Shown here: piece by piece, positions 1-8,017 of the stretch
Position numbering within the stretch: the stretch's first letter is position 1
Layout of the letters: every line of letters starts with the position of its first letter
Assembly: GCF_049546785.1 (NCBI RefSeq)
Contig: NZ_JBMWAN010000003.1
Location: forward strand, 248,001-312,000
DNA: 64,000 nucleotides
Direction of reading: 5' to 3'
From: Nitrospira_D sp035465795
Lineage (GTDB): Bacteria > Nitrospirota > Nitrospiria > Nitrospirales > Nitrospiraceae
Position numbers and translations under genes: made by a program
Notes under the pieces: model-generated
What the model was told of the DNA's origin: nothing
Seen by the model: the letters and a program-made list of their open reading frames with translations, nothing else
The model's database searches: none

Positions 1-213
1 GGTTCAGGCCCGCTGATGGATCAAGCAGTGCCGAACACCGGGTCCTCCTGGTTCGGGATTTCTCCCGGTGTGCTCGTGAGCTTTGCCGACACCTGGCAAG
101 GCTATTTCATGGCGCAGGTCCCGCTGGTGCGCGATGCCAATAACAATCTTTCTCAGGGCACAACATATACCATCGGGCTGACCAAGTATTTCCAGTTGGG
201 CAAGAAAGCATAG
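1..213 (+). CDS. C-terminal end of an outer-membrane beta-barrel-like protein (5' truncated)
   Basis: The frame is open from base 1 and ends at a TAG at 211-213, so only the last 70 or so residues are in the window. An internal ATG at 16 is not needed as a start. The visible part has alternating polar and hydrophobic strands with aromatic girdle residues (GYFMAQVPLV, TYTIGLTKYFQLG), as in the closing strands of a beta-barrel transporter or porin. The product would sit in the outer membrane. The substrate cannot be told from this fragment, and a soluble beta protein is not excluded. Confidence 0.5.
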   Translation, partial: GSGPLMDQAVPNTGSSWFGISPGVLVSFADTWQGYFMAQVPLVRDANNNLSQGTTYTIGLTKYFQLGKKA

Positions 214-416
214 CCCCTCGAAAGTTCGTATCGAGGCGAGGGTTATACATAGTGGACACTTTATTGGCTAGCACTTCATGCGGTTGATCTCCTTCTTTGC
301 ATGGTCCGATCACGGCATACCGGAGTAAGAGGCTGATCCAAGGTTCATGAAATGGATGTCAGAGGGGGGCAGGGCAGCCTGCCCCTGAGACTGTCGCTTT
401 GAGCAGGGAGAAGACC

Positions 417-671
417 ATGAATAAACCGCTTGTACGGGTCGAAGAGGCGGCGGAATTGTTGGCCGTCAGCCGGTGGACGATCTACCGCTGGGTGGAGCAG
501 GGCCGGTTGGAAGGCAGCAAAATCGGCCGTGGCAGCCTGCGGGTGTTTACCCGCTCAATCGAACGGCTGGTCGAGCAAAACCGGATCGACGATTTCCAGC
601 CGGGCGTCCTTTCATCTGAACGGAACTCCCGGAGCGGCGCTTCAGCGGGGCATGCAGTCGCCGCCCATTAG
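417..671 (+). CDS. Excisionase-type helix-turn-helix DNA-binding protein (copy 1)
   Basis: A small 84-residue protein of the excisionase/MerR-like HTH_17 type. The pattern RVEEAAELLAVSRWTIYRWV followed by EQGRLEGSKIGRG is the typical winged helix-turn-helix: helix, recognition helix and the wing that ends in R-G. The ATG at 417 is preferred over a TTG at 399 because AGGGAG lies 6 bases before it. The protein is about 70% identical by eye to the product at 1719-1964. Family members bind DNA as recombination directionality factors or small regulators. No integrase is nearby, so a regulator of the neighbouring exported metal-related genes is the more likely role. The C-terminal 30 residues are unstructured. 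Confidence 0.8.
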   Translation: MNKPLVRVEEAAELLAVSRWTIYRWVEQGRLEGSKIGRGSLRVFTRSIERLVEQNRIDDFQPGVLSSERNSRSGASAGHAVAAH

Positions 672-680
672 CATCATCGC

Positions 681-715
681 GATACCGGCGGATGTGTGTA
701 GCATCCGTCGGTATC
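681..715 (+). terminator. Strong hairpin downstream of the first HTH gene
   Basis: GATACCGGCGGATG (681-694) pairs with CATCCGTCGGTATC (702-715), 14 base pairs with one G-U pair and a 7-base loop, starting 10 bases after the HTH stop codon. There is no T tract, so it is either a weak or factor-dependent terminator or an mRNA-stabilising hairpin. Confidence 0.5.
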
Positions 716-756
716 CATCAGTAGACGATTTCTGCCAAGTGGCGTAGATAGCTTGT

Positions 757-1080
757 ATGACCAGGTATCGAGCCAGACACCTCATCGGGGCGGTCGCCTG
801 TATCACCGCAGTGGTCTATCTCACGCTGGCCGCGGTCGCGGCCGGATGTCTGTTCATGCATGCCGAAGGGCATGAGCATCATGCGCACGATGCAACTCAT
901 TCTCCTCTCTGTGCCTGGTCTTGCCAGGCTACGTCCAGCACCGCACTGATCTCCGATCCTTACCAACTCACGGTATGGAATGTGGTGAGTGTGACGATCC
1001 TGCATCCGGTACCTCTCCACGCTGATGCTGCGGCTGAATTGCTTCAGTGTCGTGCTCCACCCCGTCTGCTCGCTTCGTAA
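757..1080 (+). CDS. Small membrane protein with His-rich loop
   Basis: A 107-residue protein of unknown function. Residues 8-32 form a hydrophobic segment (transmembrane or uncleaved signal). It is followed by a His-rich stretch (HAEGHEHHAHDATH) and then CAWSC, which together could bind copper or another soft metal. This layout recalls DUF2946-type proteins found next to copper genes, but I cannot confirm the family. No clear ribosome binding site precedes the ATG, so the start is uncertain. It lies between the first HTH gene and an HMA-like exported protein, in the same direction. Confidence 0.6.
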   Translation: MTRYRARHLIGAVACITAVVYLTLAAVAAGCLFMHAEGHEHHAHDATHSPLCAWSCQATSSTALISDPYQLTVWNVVSVTILHPVPLHADAAAELLQCRAPPRLLAS

Positions 1081-1282
1081 TCGTTATCGTTCACAGAACA
1101 TTTCTTCATGGCTCTCTGCCTGACGGCGGGGAATCGGCCGACTGTCTGGAACGGCGGGCGGCGCAGAGGTCTCAGCCGGGCGCCGGTCAGGGCGCAGGGT
1201 CTGTTTCCGGATTCCCGGTACATGACCCTGGCACGGCAGCCATGTTGTTTCCACGGTGTCGCAAACGACCGGAGGAGGACGA

Positions 1283-1654
1283 ATGAGCAGCGCACCATTC
1301 TCTTGGGTGGTCATGATGGCGGTCAGTTTCTGTATCCCGGCCTATGCGGAGACACATCAGGAATCTATTCCATCCGCCGGCCAGGGCGGTGAGGCCGGGA
1401 TGAGCCATGTCATTGTTCAGATCGGGGGGCGGTACTGCGAGTACCATCGAGAAGAGGTCGAAGGCGCGCTTCGGAGGTTTCCCGAAGTTCAGGAGGTCAA
1501 ATTCCTGAACGACCACGGCACGGTGCTGGTGCGGTATCAGGTTGGGGCGGTTCCGCCGGCTCAGTTGGCGGCGTCGGTCGAGATGGCCCTGGCTTCAGGG
1601 ATCGGCTGCAAGGCGTGGGTGGATCTGGGAGGGGCGCAACATGCGAAATCGTAG
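1283..1654 (+). CDS. Exported HMA-like (ferredoxin-fold) protein without CxxC
   Basis: A 123-residue protein with an N-terminal signal peptide (hydrophobic core, cleavage near AYA at residues 19-21). The mature part, VIVQIGGRYC then two helices and strands ending at IGCKAWVD, fits the beta-alpha-beta-beta-alpha-beta order of heavy-metal-associated domains. The usual CxxC loop is replaced by C-E-Y-H, so metal binding would use a single Cys plus His if it occurs. The ATG at 1283 is chosen because GGAGGAGG stands 4 bases before it; an in-frame GTG at 1256 has no such site. Likely periplasmic. The HMA assignment is inference from pattern. Confidence 0.65.
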   Translation: MSSAPFSWVVMMAVSFCIPAYAETHQESIPSAGQGGEAGMSHVIVQIGGRYCEYHREEVEGALRRFPEVQEVKFLNDHGTVLVRYQVGAVPPAQLAASVEMALASGIGCKAWVDLGGAQHAKS

Positions 1655-1718
1655 GGGGCTGGCGTCCTCGAGTCGGGTGCTCCCCAGCGATCGCATAGGT
1701 GCGGTGGAGGACTGAGGC

Positions 1719-1964
1719 ATGTATGTACCGCTGCTGCGAGTGCAAGAGGCCGCGCACTTGCTGAAAGTCAGCAAGTGGACGATCTACCGCTGGGTCGAGG
1801 AGGGTCGCCTGGAGGCGACGAAGATCGGTCGCGGGAGTTTGCGGATTTTCCGCTCGTCGTTGAACGGACTCATCGAAAGTCAGCGTACCGATCAGGCGGG
1901 TCTTGAGCCGGATGGGCGTGGTGAGGTCGTTCACTTGCGGTCCCGTGTCGGGACACGTGGATGA
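1719..1964 (+). CDS. Excisionase-type helix-turn-helix DNA-binding protein (copy 2)
   Basis: An 81-residue paralogue of the product at 417-671. It shares TIYRWVE, GRLE, TKIGRGSLRIF and the surrounding HTH, with differences spread along the length, so the duplication is not recent. The conserved part spans residues 5-55 and the C-terminus diverges. As with copy 1, no recombinase lies near, and the gene directly downstream encodes a metal-related protein (the P460/SmbP fusion). A small transcriptional regulator is the best guess. The recognition helix SKWTIYRWVE differs from copy 1 at one position, so the two may read similar sites. Confidence 0.8.
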   Translation: MYVPLLRVQEAAHLLKVSKWTIYRWVEEGRLEATKIGRGSLRIFRSSLNGLIESQRTDQAGLEPDGRGEVVHLRSRVGTRG

Positions 1965-2011
1965 ATCGGAATCGGGTCTGGTGGTTGTGCACCCTTCTTC
2001 CAGGCCTGTCC

Positions 2012-2056
2012 GGGGAGTCGGAGGTGGCCTCCCTCCGAGTCCCCGGCCCTTCGGGG
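2012..2056 (+). terminator. Two consecutive GC hairpins before the P460-like gene
   Basis: GGGGAGTCGGAGG (2012-2024) faces CCTCC..CCGAGTCCCC (2028-2044) with one mismatch. It is followed at once by CCCCGGCCCTTCGGGG (2041-2056), which shares its last four bases. The two hairpins are mutually exclusive, an arrangement that could attenuate transcription into the gene at 2078. There is no T tract. Confidence 0.35.
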
Positions 2057-2077
2057 AAAGAAAGGATGAGGTGATCT

Positions 2078-2800
2078 ATGGCGGTCATGATATCTGCAGT
2101 CCCAGCAGTCTCCGAGCCCGTCACGTTGGGGGAACGGCTATCCGATTCCTGGCTCCACGTGGTGGTTGTGCGCCTCCTGGTGGTGTCTTTGACGATCACG
2201 CGTCGCCGGCACACGCGGTCCGTTGGCATGGGCAGAGGGTTACCCAAAGGGTATCGCGCCTGGCCCATGCTGGATTCCGGAGCGGGCCCGTCGGAGCCCG
2301 GGGTGTTCCACCGATTCTATGTCTGTCCCAAGGGATCGGCCACCGTCGATGAGGAGACGTTTCCTGTCGGTACAGTGCTGGTGGTCGAGACCTATCGTCC
2401 GTGTGGGGCCGACCGATCCCCCGATGTGGCGGTGGGGGCTCCTCGCGAGTTGCACTCGATCTTTGTTATGGGAAAATTTGCCAGTCTGCAAGTCTGCTCC
2501 GGCGGCCATGATGGACAGGGGGGCTGGTCCTATGCGACGTACGACGCCGACGGCCGGCTCCCGGTTGATTGTGCAGCGGCCTCCGGCACCGGGCGTGTGA
2601 CGGCGCTGGCCGGGAATGCGCATGTGCAAGAAACCATCAAGCATGCCAAGGAAGCCATCGCGCATGAAAAGGAAGCGATTACGCATCTGGAAGAAGCCGT
2701 GAAGGGCAGCACGGATCCCCATGCGAAGGAAGCCGTGAAGCATGCGGAAGAATCTCTGGCGCATGCCGAGCAGGCAGAGAAATCCGCCAAGGGCAAGTAG
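2078..2800 (+). CDS. Cytochrome P460-like domain fused to SmbP-type His repeats, heme motif lost
   Basis: A 240-residue protein. Residues about 55-170 follow the cytochrome P460 pattern (LPKGYRAWPM, FPVGTVLVVETYR, GGWSYATYDADGRLP). Where the family has the c-type heme motif CxxCH this protein has C165-A-A-A-S169, so the second Cys and the His are gone. Residues about 185-235 are a His/Glu/Lys/Ala helical repeat (KHAKEAIAHEKEAITHLEEA, then HAKEAVKHAEESLAHAEQA) resembling SmbP, the small metal-binding protein of Nitrosomonas. The N-terminus is odd: a hydrophobic stretch is followed by RRRH with no cleavage site in this frame, while a neighbouring frame reads ASPAHA. The start codon has a GAGGTG site. 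Role unknown; periplasmic metal binding is plausible if it is exported. Confidence 0.65.
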   Translation: MAVMISAVPAVSEPVTLGERLSDSWLHVVVVRLLVVSLTITRRRHTRSVGMGRGLPKGYRAWPMLDSGAGPSEPGVFHRFYVCPKGSATVDEETFPVGTVLVVETYRPCGADRSPDVAVGAPRELHSIFVMGKFASLQVCSGGHDGQGGWSYATYDADGRLPVDCAAASGTGRVTALAGNAHVQETIKHAKEAIAHEKEAITHLEEAVKGSTDPHAKEAVKHAEESLAHAEQAEKSAKGK

Positions 2801-3059
2801 AGCAAATAGTAGAAGATTCGTCGCGGGTCTCCTTCGTCCTTCTCCTTATCTCAGGCACGGCCATCGCCTTGATGGCCGTGCCTGCTTGCGTGAAGTCCAT
2901 TTCCGGTTCGTCGCCTCCTTCACACTCGTTGACCGCCTGACTTTCGGCCCTCTTTCAAAAGATTCAACCTTCTGGTGCAGCCATGTGCATGTATGAGTGC
3001 GGGTCGGTAGACAGCCTTTCGGGGTGTGGATACAGTGCCGCGTCATTGGAGAGGATGCT

Positions 3060-3398
3060 GTGCGCTTCCTGATTGCCCTGATAATCAGTTGCCTGTCTCT
3101 ATCGATCGGTCTTGCCGTCGCGGCGTCTGATAGTCCGCTGGAACGGTTGCTTCGCCTGCAGGTCTTCAATCAAGCCTTCGAAGGTTTCGACTATTACCAC
3201 GTGACCATCGAAGATGATCGGCCGCAGGCCGACGGGTCACGGGAGGTGACGGCGGTGGCGAGCGGAAGATTCCTTGAGAGCACGAAGCGCATAAAAGTGC
3301 GTTTGCTGATTGTCGGAGACCAGGTGCTCGGCGGGCAGGTGCTGGAAGGAATTGGATTGCCGCCCTGTCTTGCGCCCGGGCAGAGTCGTACGTCTTAA
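3060..3398 (+). CDS. Exported protein of unknown function
   Basis: A 112-residue protein starting at a GTG at 3060, 5 bases after GGAGAGG. The upstream in-frame start at 2997 would put 21 polar residues before a perfect signal peptide and is rejected. The signal peptide (FLIALIISCLSLSIGLAVAA) is cleaved near residue 21. The mature part is predicted alpha/beta, with DSPLERLLRLQVFNQAFEGF at its start and IKVRLLIVGDQVLGGQVL later. I recognise no domain. Its stop codon lies 29 bases from the next gene, so the two are probably cotranscribed. Confidence 0.6.
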   Translation: MRFLIALIISCLSLSIGLAVAASDSPLERLLRLQVFNQAFEGFDYYHVTIEDDRPQADGSREVTAVASGRFLESTKRIKVRLLIVGDQVLGGQVLEGIGLPPCLAPGQSRTS

Positions 3399-3427
3399 TC
3401 GTGCGTAATTACAGGAGGAGGTCGCGT

Positions 3428-3904
3428 ATGTTGCGGAACGTGTGTCTCGGTCTCGCGGGGTGTGCCAGTGCGCTGGTCATGGTGTCCGGTGCGTGGGCCT
3501 TACAATCGGGAGGCGTTGAAATCGGCGATCTGCAGACCGGGTCGGTAGTCGGGCAGGCGTTTAAGGAATTGCCGGTCGATCTCGATATCTACGCGACCGA
3601 GGTTGGAGCGTTGAAGATTCTGTACCCGCCGACGGCCGTCTTGGATCTGAAGAATCGACCGGGCACTCCGGTGTTGATGCGGGTCACTAACAAGTCGGGC
3701 GTTGAGCGCGGGTTTCATATGACGGCGGCGGAGAATCAATCGGCGCCGACGGTGTTGAATGTGATGATCACGCTTAAGCCTGGAGAGACGAAGTATATCG
3801 GCATTCCGACGAGCGATCTCTTGTACGCTGCCGGCGTGACGTTCTCGTACAAAGATCATCTCAATCCGAAAGAGCCGGATGGCAAGCTGGTGCTGATCAA
3901 GTAA
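3428..3904 (+). CDS. Exported cupredoxin-like protein
   Basis: A 158-residue protein with a signal peptide (residues 1-25, ending AWA). The mature domain has the order strand-GTPVLMRVTNKSG-strand-GFHM...KPGETKYI...LVLIK, as in single-domain cupredoxins in which a blue-copper-like barrel follows the secretion signal. Obvious copper ligands are not all present: one His lies in GFHM and another in YKDHLN, but there is no C-x-H or C-x-M pair, so a type 1 copper site is doubtful. The ATG at 3428 has GGAGGAGG a few bases upstream. Likely periplasmic. Confidence 0.6.
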   Translation: MLRNVCLGLAGCASALVMVSGAWALQSGGVEIGDLQTGSVVGQAFKELPVDLDIYATEVGALKILYPPTAVLDLKNRPGTPVLMRVTNKSGVERGFHMTAAENQSAPTVLNVMITLKPGETKYIGIPTSDLLYAAGVTFSYKDHLNPKEPDGKLVLIK

Positions 3905-4481
3905 GGTCTCCGACCGGGCCCGGCATCCGGCGCGGCGACCTTCGTGGTCGTGCGCGGATCGCAGCGGGTCCTGGAGGGGGGGCAAATGATTTGTTATCTG
4001 GGGTGGCCCTAAGTACTGGAATTTTCAGGGGTGCAAAAAAGGCGTAGGGGCATTAATTTGTTCGCTAAGATTATCTGCTCTTTTCTCATGCCGTAATGAC
4101 TTGTTCTCTGGCGTTTCAGCCAATCGGGGTAGCCCGGATAGCGCGAGCATAATATGGCGGTTACGGTAAGCAATGAGTGTTCTTGGGAAGCCTTCGGCAT
4201 TCCGGAGGCTTTCCCCTTGCTGCACCGATTCTGAAAATGGCTGTTTCTCGAGTCGACTCTAACGTGTGAGTAGCCACGTCTCGGCAACAGAGGTACGAAC
4301 AAATGCTCGGGCGGTTTAATAGGCTCATAAGACCAAGTGGTCCTCCATCAAGCAACGGACCGTAGATCGAGACGGCATCTTCACGGCGCGGAGAAGGGTG
4401 GTGAAGTTATCTTAGTGCCGGAAGTCCCCCTCAAGTCACCCAAGAGGATGTCCAGGACGGACCTGCGCGAGACTTACTCCT
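3905..4481. other. 577-base stretch with no supported gene, AT-richer in its middle
   Basis: The part from about 3985 to 4350 is visibly richer in A and T than its neighbours. Short open frames exist on the minus strand (4009-4302 and 4025-4225) but show no domain, no ribosome binding site and no codon bias like the neighbours. It may be the decayed edge of imported DNA that also carries the LysR-cupin-MFS genes. No inverted terminal repeat or integrase was found. Confidence 0.5.
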
Positions 4482-5378
4482 TCAGCGGATCACCGCACAG
4501 ATGTCCCGAACGAGCCCGCGCAACCAGCGATGCGCTTGATCGGCATCCAGTCTCGGGTGCCAGAGCAATGAAACTGTGAACTCCGGCATGGAGACCGGAA
4601 GCGGAAAGCTATGCATTCCGGCACGCAGGTTTCCGGTGTGGCGTTCGGGCACCGTGGCGATCAGGTCGGAGGCCCGAGCCAGGCCCAGCGCGGTGGAAAA
4701 GCCACCGACAATCGTGACGATTTCCCGCTCCAGCCCTAACGGCTTCAAGGCTTCATCAATCGGTCCCCTGGCGAAACCGTCCCGCGAGACGCAGATGTGC
4801 CTGCCGGCCGCATAACGGGAGGGCGTGATCTTTCCCTTGCTCAGCGGGTGCCCCTTTCGCACGACGCCAATGTAACGGTCTCGGAACAATACCTGTACAC
4901 GCAGCTCCGGAGCCGTCGTCTTCTCCACAACACCTGTTTCCAGATCGACGGTGCCGTCGCGAAGCGGCGCGCTGTCTTTGTTTGGCTTCTGCACGAAGCG
5001 CAGCCGCACGCCGGGCGCCTCGTCGCCGACACGAGCAATGAGGTCCGGTCCGAAGTTCTCCACAAAGCCTTCGCTCGTCCGCAACGTGAATATTCGTTCT
5101 ATCTGCTTGAGATTGAGCTTCTCGGCAGGTCGCAGAACCGCTTCTCCATCCTGCACGAGCTGACTGACTCGTTCGCGGAGCTCGAGCGCCCGGGGCGTGG
5201 GAACGAGACCCCGTCCGGCCCTGACCAGCAGCGGATCGCCCGTCGCCTCACGTAATCGCGCCAGCGCCCGGCTCATCGCCGACGCACTAAGCCGCAACCG
5301 TTGGGCAGCACGCGTCACGTTGCCTTCCGCGAGCAGCACATCCAGGGCGACAAGCAAATTGAAATCGGGTCGCGCCAT
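4482..5378 (-). CDS. LysR-type transcriptional regulator
   Basis: A 298-residue protein with an N-terminal winged HTH (FNLLVALDVLLAEGNVTRAA, then LSASAMSRALARLREATGDP, GRGLVPTPRA) and a C-terminal periplasmic-binding-like effector domain, the normal LysR layout and length. The start at 5378 (MARPDFNLL) is chosen because the HTH begins a few residues later; the open frame runs 16 residues further upstream. It is divergent from the cupin gene at 5517, and the 138-base gap holds an inverted repeat. LysR regulators usually control their divergent neighbour in response to a small molecule, so cupin and MFS are the likely targets. The ligand is unknown. Confidence 0.9.
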   Translation of the reverse strand: MARPDFNLLVALDVLLAEGNVTRAAQRLRLSASAMSRALARLREATGDPLLVRAGRGLVPTPRALELRERVSQLVQDGEAVLRPAEKLNLKQIERIFTLRTSEGFVENFGPDLIARVGDEAPGVRLRFVQKPNKDSAPLRDGTVDLETGVVEKTTAPELRVQVLFRDRYIGVVRKGHPLSKGKITPSRYAAGRHICVSRDGFARGPIDEALKPLGLEREIVTIVGGFSTALGLARASDLIATVPERHTGNLRAGMHSFPLPVSMPEFTVSLLWHPRLDADQAHRWLRGLVRDICAVIR

Positions 5379-5395
5379 GCATTGATCGTATCGAG

Positions 5396-5447
5396 ATATG
5401 GCGTCAAACGCAATCATAATGTGCAATCAGTGCGTCTTCCGCCATAT
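5396..5447. promoter_or_regulatory. Inverted repeat in the LysR/cupin divergent promoter
   Basis: ATATGGCG at 5396-5403 is repeated inverted as CGCCATAT at 5440-5447. Between them the word GCAATCA occurs twice (around 5410 and 5423). A TATACT box at 5460-5465 could be the -10 of the cupin gene. Spaced half sites that flank the regulator's own start fit a LysR binding region. Function is inferred. Confidence 0.45.
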
Positions 5448-5516
5448 GTGCAGGTTACTTATACTTCGGACCATCGATTGAACCGGGTCCATCCACTCCG
5501 AACTGAAAGGGAACAC

Positions 5517-6062
5517 ATGGCTAACAATTCGCTGGAAAAGTTTGTTGAGGGGGTGAGGCAGATTTGGGGGCCTCTTACCTCCGAACTGGTCACAGGATGT
5601 CGCCAGCATTTGGAGGAACTCGTCAAAGCGTCATCCACAGAGGAATGGTTGGCGGCGCTGCACTGGGAAGCTCCGGCCTACCACGAACTGTACCGGGATC
5701 CGGCACATAAGTTCGTGCTGTTGGCCCACACGGAACAGGCGGGGCTCTACAGGCCACCCCATGATCACGGCAGAGGGTGGGTCATCTATGCCATCCAGCA
5801 AGGCGAAATCGAGATGGGAACCTATGCTCGGATCGAGGCCCCGGACGCGAGCGTGAAACTCGTGAAAAGGAATTCCACGCTGGTCCGTCCCGGACAGGTC
5901 CAGGTGTATCTGCCCGGAGATATTCACGACACACGGTGCATCTCCGGGCCCGCACTGCTATTCCGCTTTACAGAGCGTGATCTGAAGAAGGAGGACACAG
6001 AGGAACACAGAGTGACGAGATATGTTGAGCGGGACGGCGGCTGGACTTTAGGGGCGCCGTGA
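5517..6062 (+). CDS. Cupin-fold protein, cysteine dioxygenase-like
   Basis: A 181-residue protein. The core PPHDHGRGWVIYAIQQGEIE carries an H-x-H then a later Glu, and GDIHDTR carries a further His. This is the 2-His-Glu plus His arrangement of cupin iron or zinc enzymes such as cysteine-dioxygenase-like proteins. It is likely a cytoplasmic metal-dependent oxygenase or small-molecule-binding protein. The substrate is unknown. Start ATG 5517 has an AAAGGG site. The stop codon overlaps the GTG of the MFS gene, so both are one operon, facing the LysR gene. Confidence 0.7.
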   Translation: MANNSLEKFVEGVRQIWGPLTSELVTGCRQHLEELVKASSTEEWLAALHWEAPAYHELYRDPAHKFVLLAHTEQAGLYRPPHDHGRGWVIYAIQQGEIEMGTYARIEAPDASVKLVKRNSTLVRPGQVQVYLPGDIHDTRCISGPALLFRFTERDLKKEDTEEHRVTRYVERDGGWTLGAP

Positions 6063-7555
6063 TCATGCCCTTTACCCAAGCCATAGGACGCCGTTTGGCC
6101 TCGATATACATCGCGTTCAATGTGTCTTCGTCCATGCCCCGCGGATCGACATCGCCCGCGCGAGACAGTGACCGCAAGGATGTACGATCCGCAGGGCATC
6201 CCGATGACGCCATCTCGGGGCTGGGCGAGCCAAGGCGCACGGTCGCGATCGCCTCCGTGCTGGCTGCCATGGTGCTCGTGGTGCTGGACGCGGCCGTTGC
6301 AAACGTCGCGCTGCCCACGATCGCGCGATCGCTGCATGTGACGGCAGCCATGTCCGTCTGGGTCATCACCGCCTACCAGACCGCCCTGTTGATGGCCCTG
6401 CTACCCTGCGCCGCGCTCGGGGAAAGCCTGGGCTATCGCCGGGTCTTCACGGCGGGTGTTGCGCTGTTCACGGGAGCGTCCGTATTGTGCGCGTTGTCGC
6501 CGTCCCTGTCTTGGCTCGTCGCGGCCCGTTTCCTCCAGGGGCTCGGGGGCGCCGCCGTCATGGCGCTCGGCGTCGCGCTGCTGCGCGTCGTGGTTCCACA
6601 TCGGCAGCTCGGCAATGCTATCGGGTGGAACGCCCTTGCAGTTGCGCTGTCGTCTGCCGCCGGTCCGGCGATCGGCGCGGCGGTCCTCTCAGCCGCAAAC
6701 TGGCACTGGCTCTTCGTCGTCAACCTACCCTTGGGTGTGTTGGTGCTACACGCCACCCGCGCGCTGCCAGATGTCGGCGGGACGGCACGTCGGCTGGATC
6801 TGTTCAGTGTGGCGTTGAATGCCGGAGCCTTTGCGTCGTTGGTCATTGGCACGGAGCTGCTCCCAACCAGACCGGCGCTGGCTGCCGTCCTGCTCGCCGC
6901 AGCAACCCTTGAGCTGGTGGCGCTGGTTCGGCGGGAAATGCCGAAGGAGGCGCCACTGATCCCGCTCGACTTGCTCCGCGCCGATTCATTCCGGTTTTCG
7001 GTGATCGCCTCGGCTTGTTGTTTTGCTGGGCAGACCGCGAGCATGGTTGCGCTGCCTTTTTACCTGCAGCACGGGCTTGGGCAGGACACGTTGATGGCCG
7101 GGCTGTATATGACGGTCTGGCCGTTGACCGTGGCTATCGCTGCCTCGTTCGCGGGCCGGCTCGCGGACCGCGTGCCGACCGCCTGGCTTGGTGCCGCAGG
7201 CGGTTTGTGTCTCGCGACTGGGCTCGGGGCTGCCGCACTGTGGCCGCTGAAGGGCGACACGCTGTTGCTCGTACCGCCCACTATGCTGTGTGGCCTCGGT
7301 TTTGGCCTCTTTAATGTGGCCAACAACCGCAACATGTTCCTCTCGGCACCAAAGGATCGAAGTGGCGCTGCGGGAGGGATGCAGGGCACCGCCCGGTTGT
7401 TTGGGCAAACTGCTGGTGCGGTTATCATGGCCCTGCTCTTTACCCTCACATCCCCCGATGCAGCACCTCAGATCGGTCTTGGGATCGGAGCGATGTTGAC
7501 GTTTGTAGCAGGCCTCGTGAGCACACTGAAGATCAGTCCGATGTCGCCGCGCTGA
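6059..7555 (+). CDS. DHA2-family MFS drug efflux transporter
   Basis: A 498-residue membrane protein with about 14 transmembrane helices. VLDAAVANVALPTIARSLH and QTALLMALLPCAALGESLGYRR are the helix 1 and helix 2-3 loop signatures of the DHA2 (QacA/EmrB-like) family; FLQGLGGAAVMAL is the helix 4 motif. It would export drugs or other amphipathic compounds by proton antiport at the inner membrane. The GTG start overlaps the cupin stop by 4 bases (translational coupling), but the first 60 residues are atypical and a start as late as residue 26 is possible. The LysR-cupin-MFS set looks laterally acquired. Confidence 0.85.
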   Translation: MIMPFTQAIGRRLASIYIAFNVSSSMPRGSTSPARDSDRKDVRSAGHPDDAISGLGEPRRTVAIASVLAAMVLVVLDAAVANVALPTIARSLHVTAAMSVWVITAYQTALLMALLPCAALGESLGYRRVFTAGVALFTGASVLCALSPSLSWLVAARFLQGLGGAAVMALGVALLRVVVPHRQLGNAIGWNALAVALSSAAGPAIGAAVLSAANWHWLFVVNLPLGVLVLHATRALPDVGGTARRLDLFSVALNAGAFASLVIGTELLPTRPALAAVLLAAATLELVALVRREMPKEAPLIPLDLLRADSFRFSVIASACCFAGQTASMVALPFYLQHGLGQDTLMAGLYMTVWPLTVAIAASFAGRLADRVPTAWLGAAGGLCLATGLGAAALWPLKGDTLLLVPPTMLCGLGFGLFNVANNRNMFLSAPKDRSGAAGGMQGTARLFGQTAGAVIMALLFTLTSPDAAPQIGLGIGAMLTFVAGLVSTLKISPMSPR

Positions 7556-7575
7556 CGGGTGCCGCTGCATCTATT

Positions 7576-7794
7576 ATGGGCGCTGTGTTCGCGTTCGCAT
7601 CGGCGACGAGCGACATCACAACGGCGCACCCCGAGGGCTTTACCACCGGTATGCGGATCACGTTCGCCGTCGCGGCGATTCTGACCGTCGTCTCGCTCGG
7701 CATCGTGGTTTGGACCCTACCGCCGCACATCGCACAATCGAGCACGTGCTCCGGAAGCAGAATTGCTCATCATCGGGCGTGGGCTATAGCGTAG
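7576..7794 (+). pseudogene. Fragment resembling the C-terminal tail of a second MFS transporter
   Basis: This 72-codon frame encodes a polar stretch and then one clean membrane helix (ITFAVAAILTVVSLGIVVWTL) followed by a short tail, like the last helix of a DHA2 transporter. It follows the complete MFS gene by 20 bases in another frame. The intact transporter already has its own last helix, so this is probably the remnant of a duplicated or recombined MFS gene rather than a functional gene. The 220 bases after it contain nothing I recognise. Confidence 0.4.
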
Positions 7795-8017
7795 ACATAG
7801 TGCATGCCGTTGAGAAGCTAAGAGGAGGATCTGCGCGTGTGCCAACCCTCAGGTTAGCGCGCCTCATTAGGGAACAAGGCATGCCCCTCAGAGAACATAC
7901 GAATGCCCCAGTTAGCAAATCATTTGTCCCACACCATACCGCGACTATCTCCGGTTACGTTGATTTCGGGTCCCCCGCCGTTTATAGTCTGCCCTTGCGC
8001 TCTAATTAGGAGGGAGG

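Noticed and set aside
4009..4302. 97-codon minus-strand frame in the AT-richer gap
   Set aside because: No ribosome site, no domain and overlapping alternatives; nothing supports translation.
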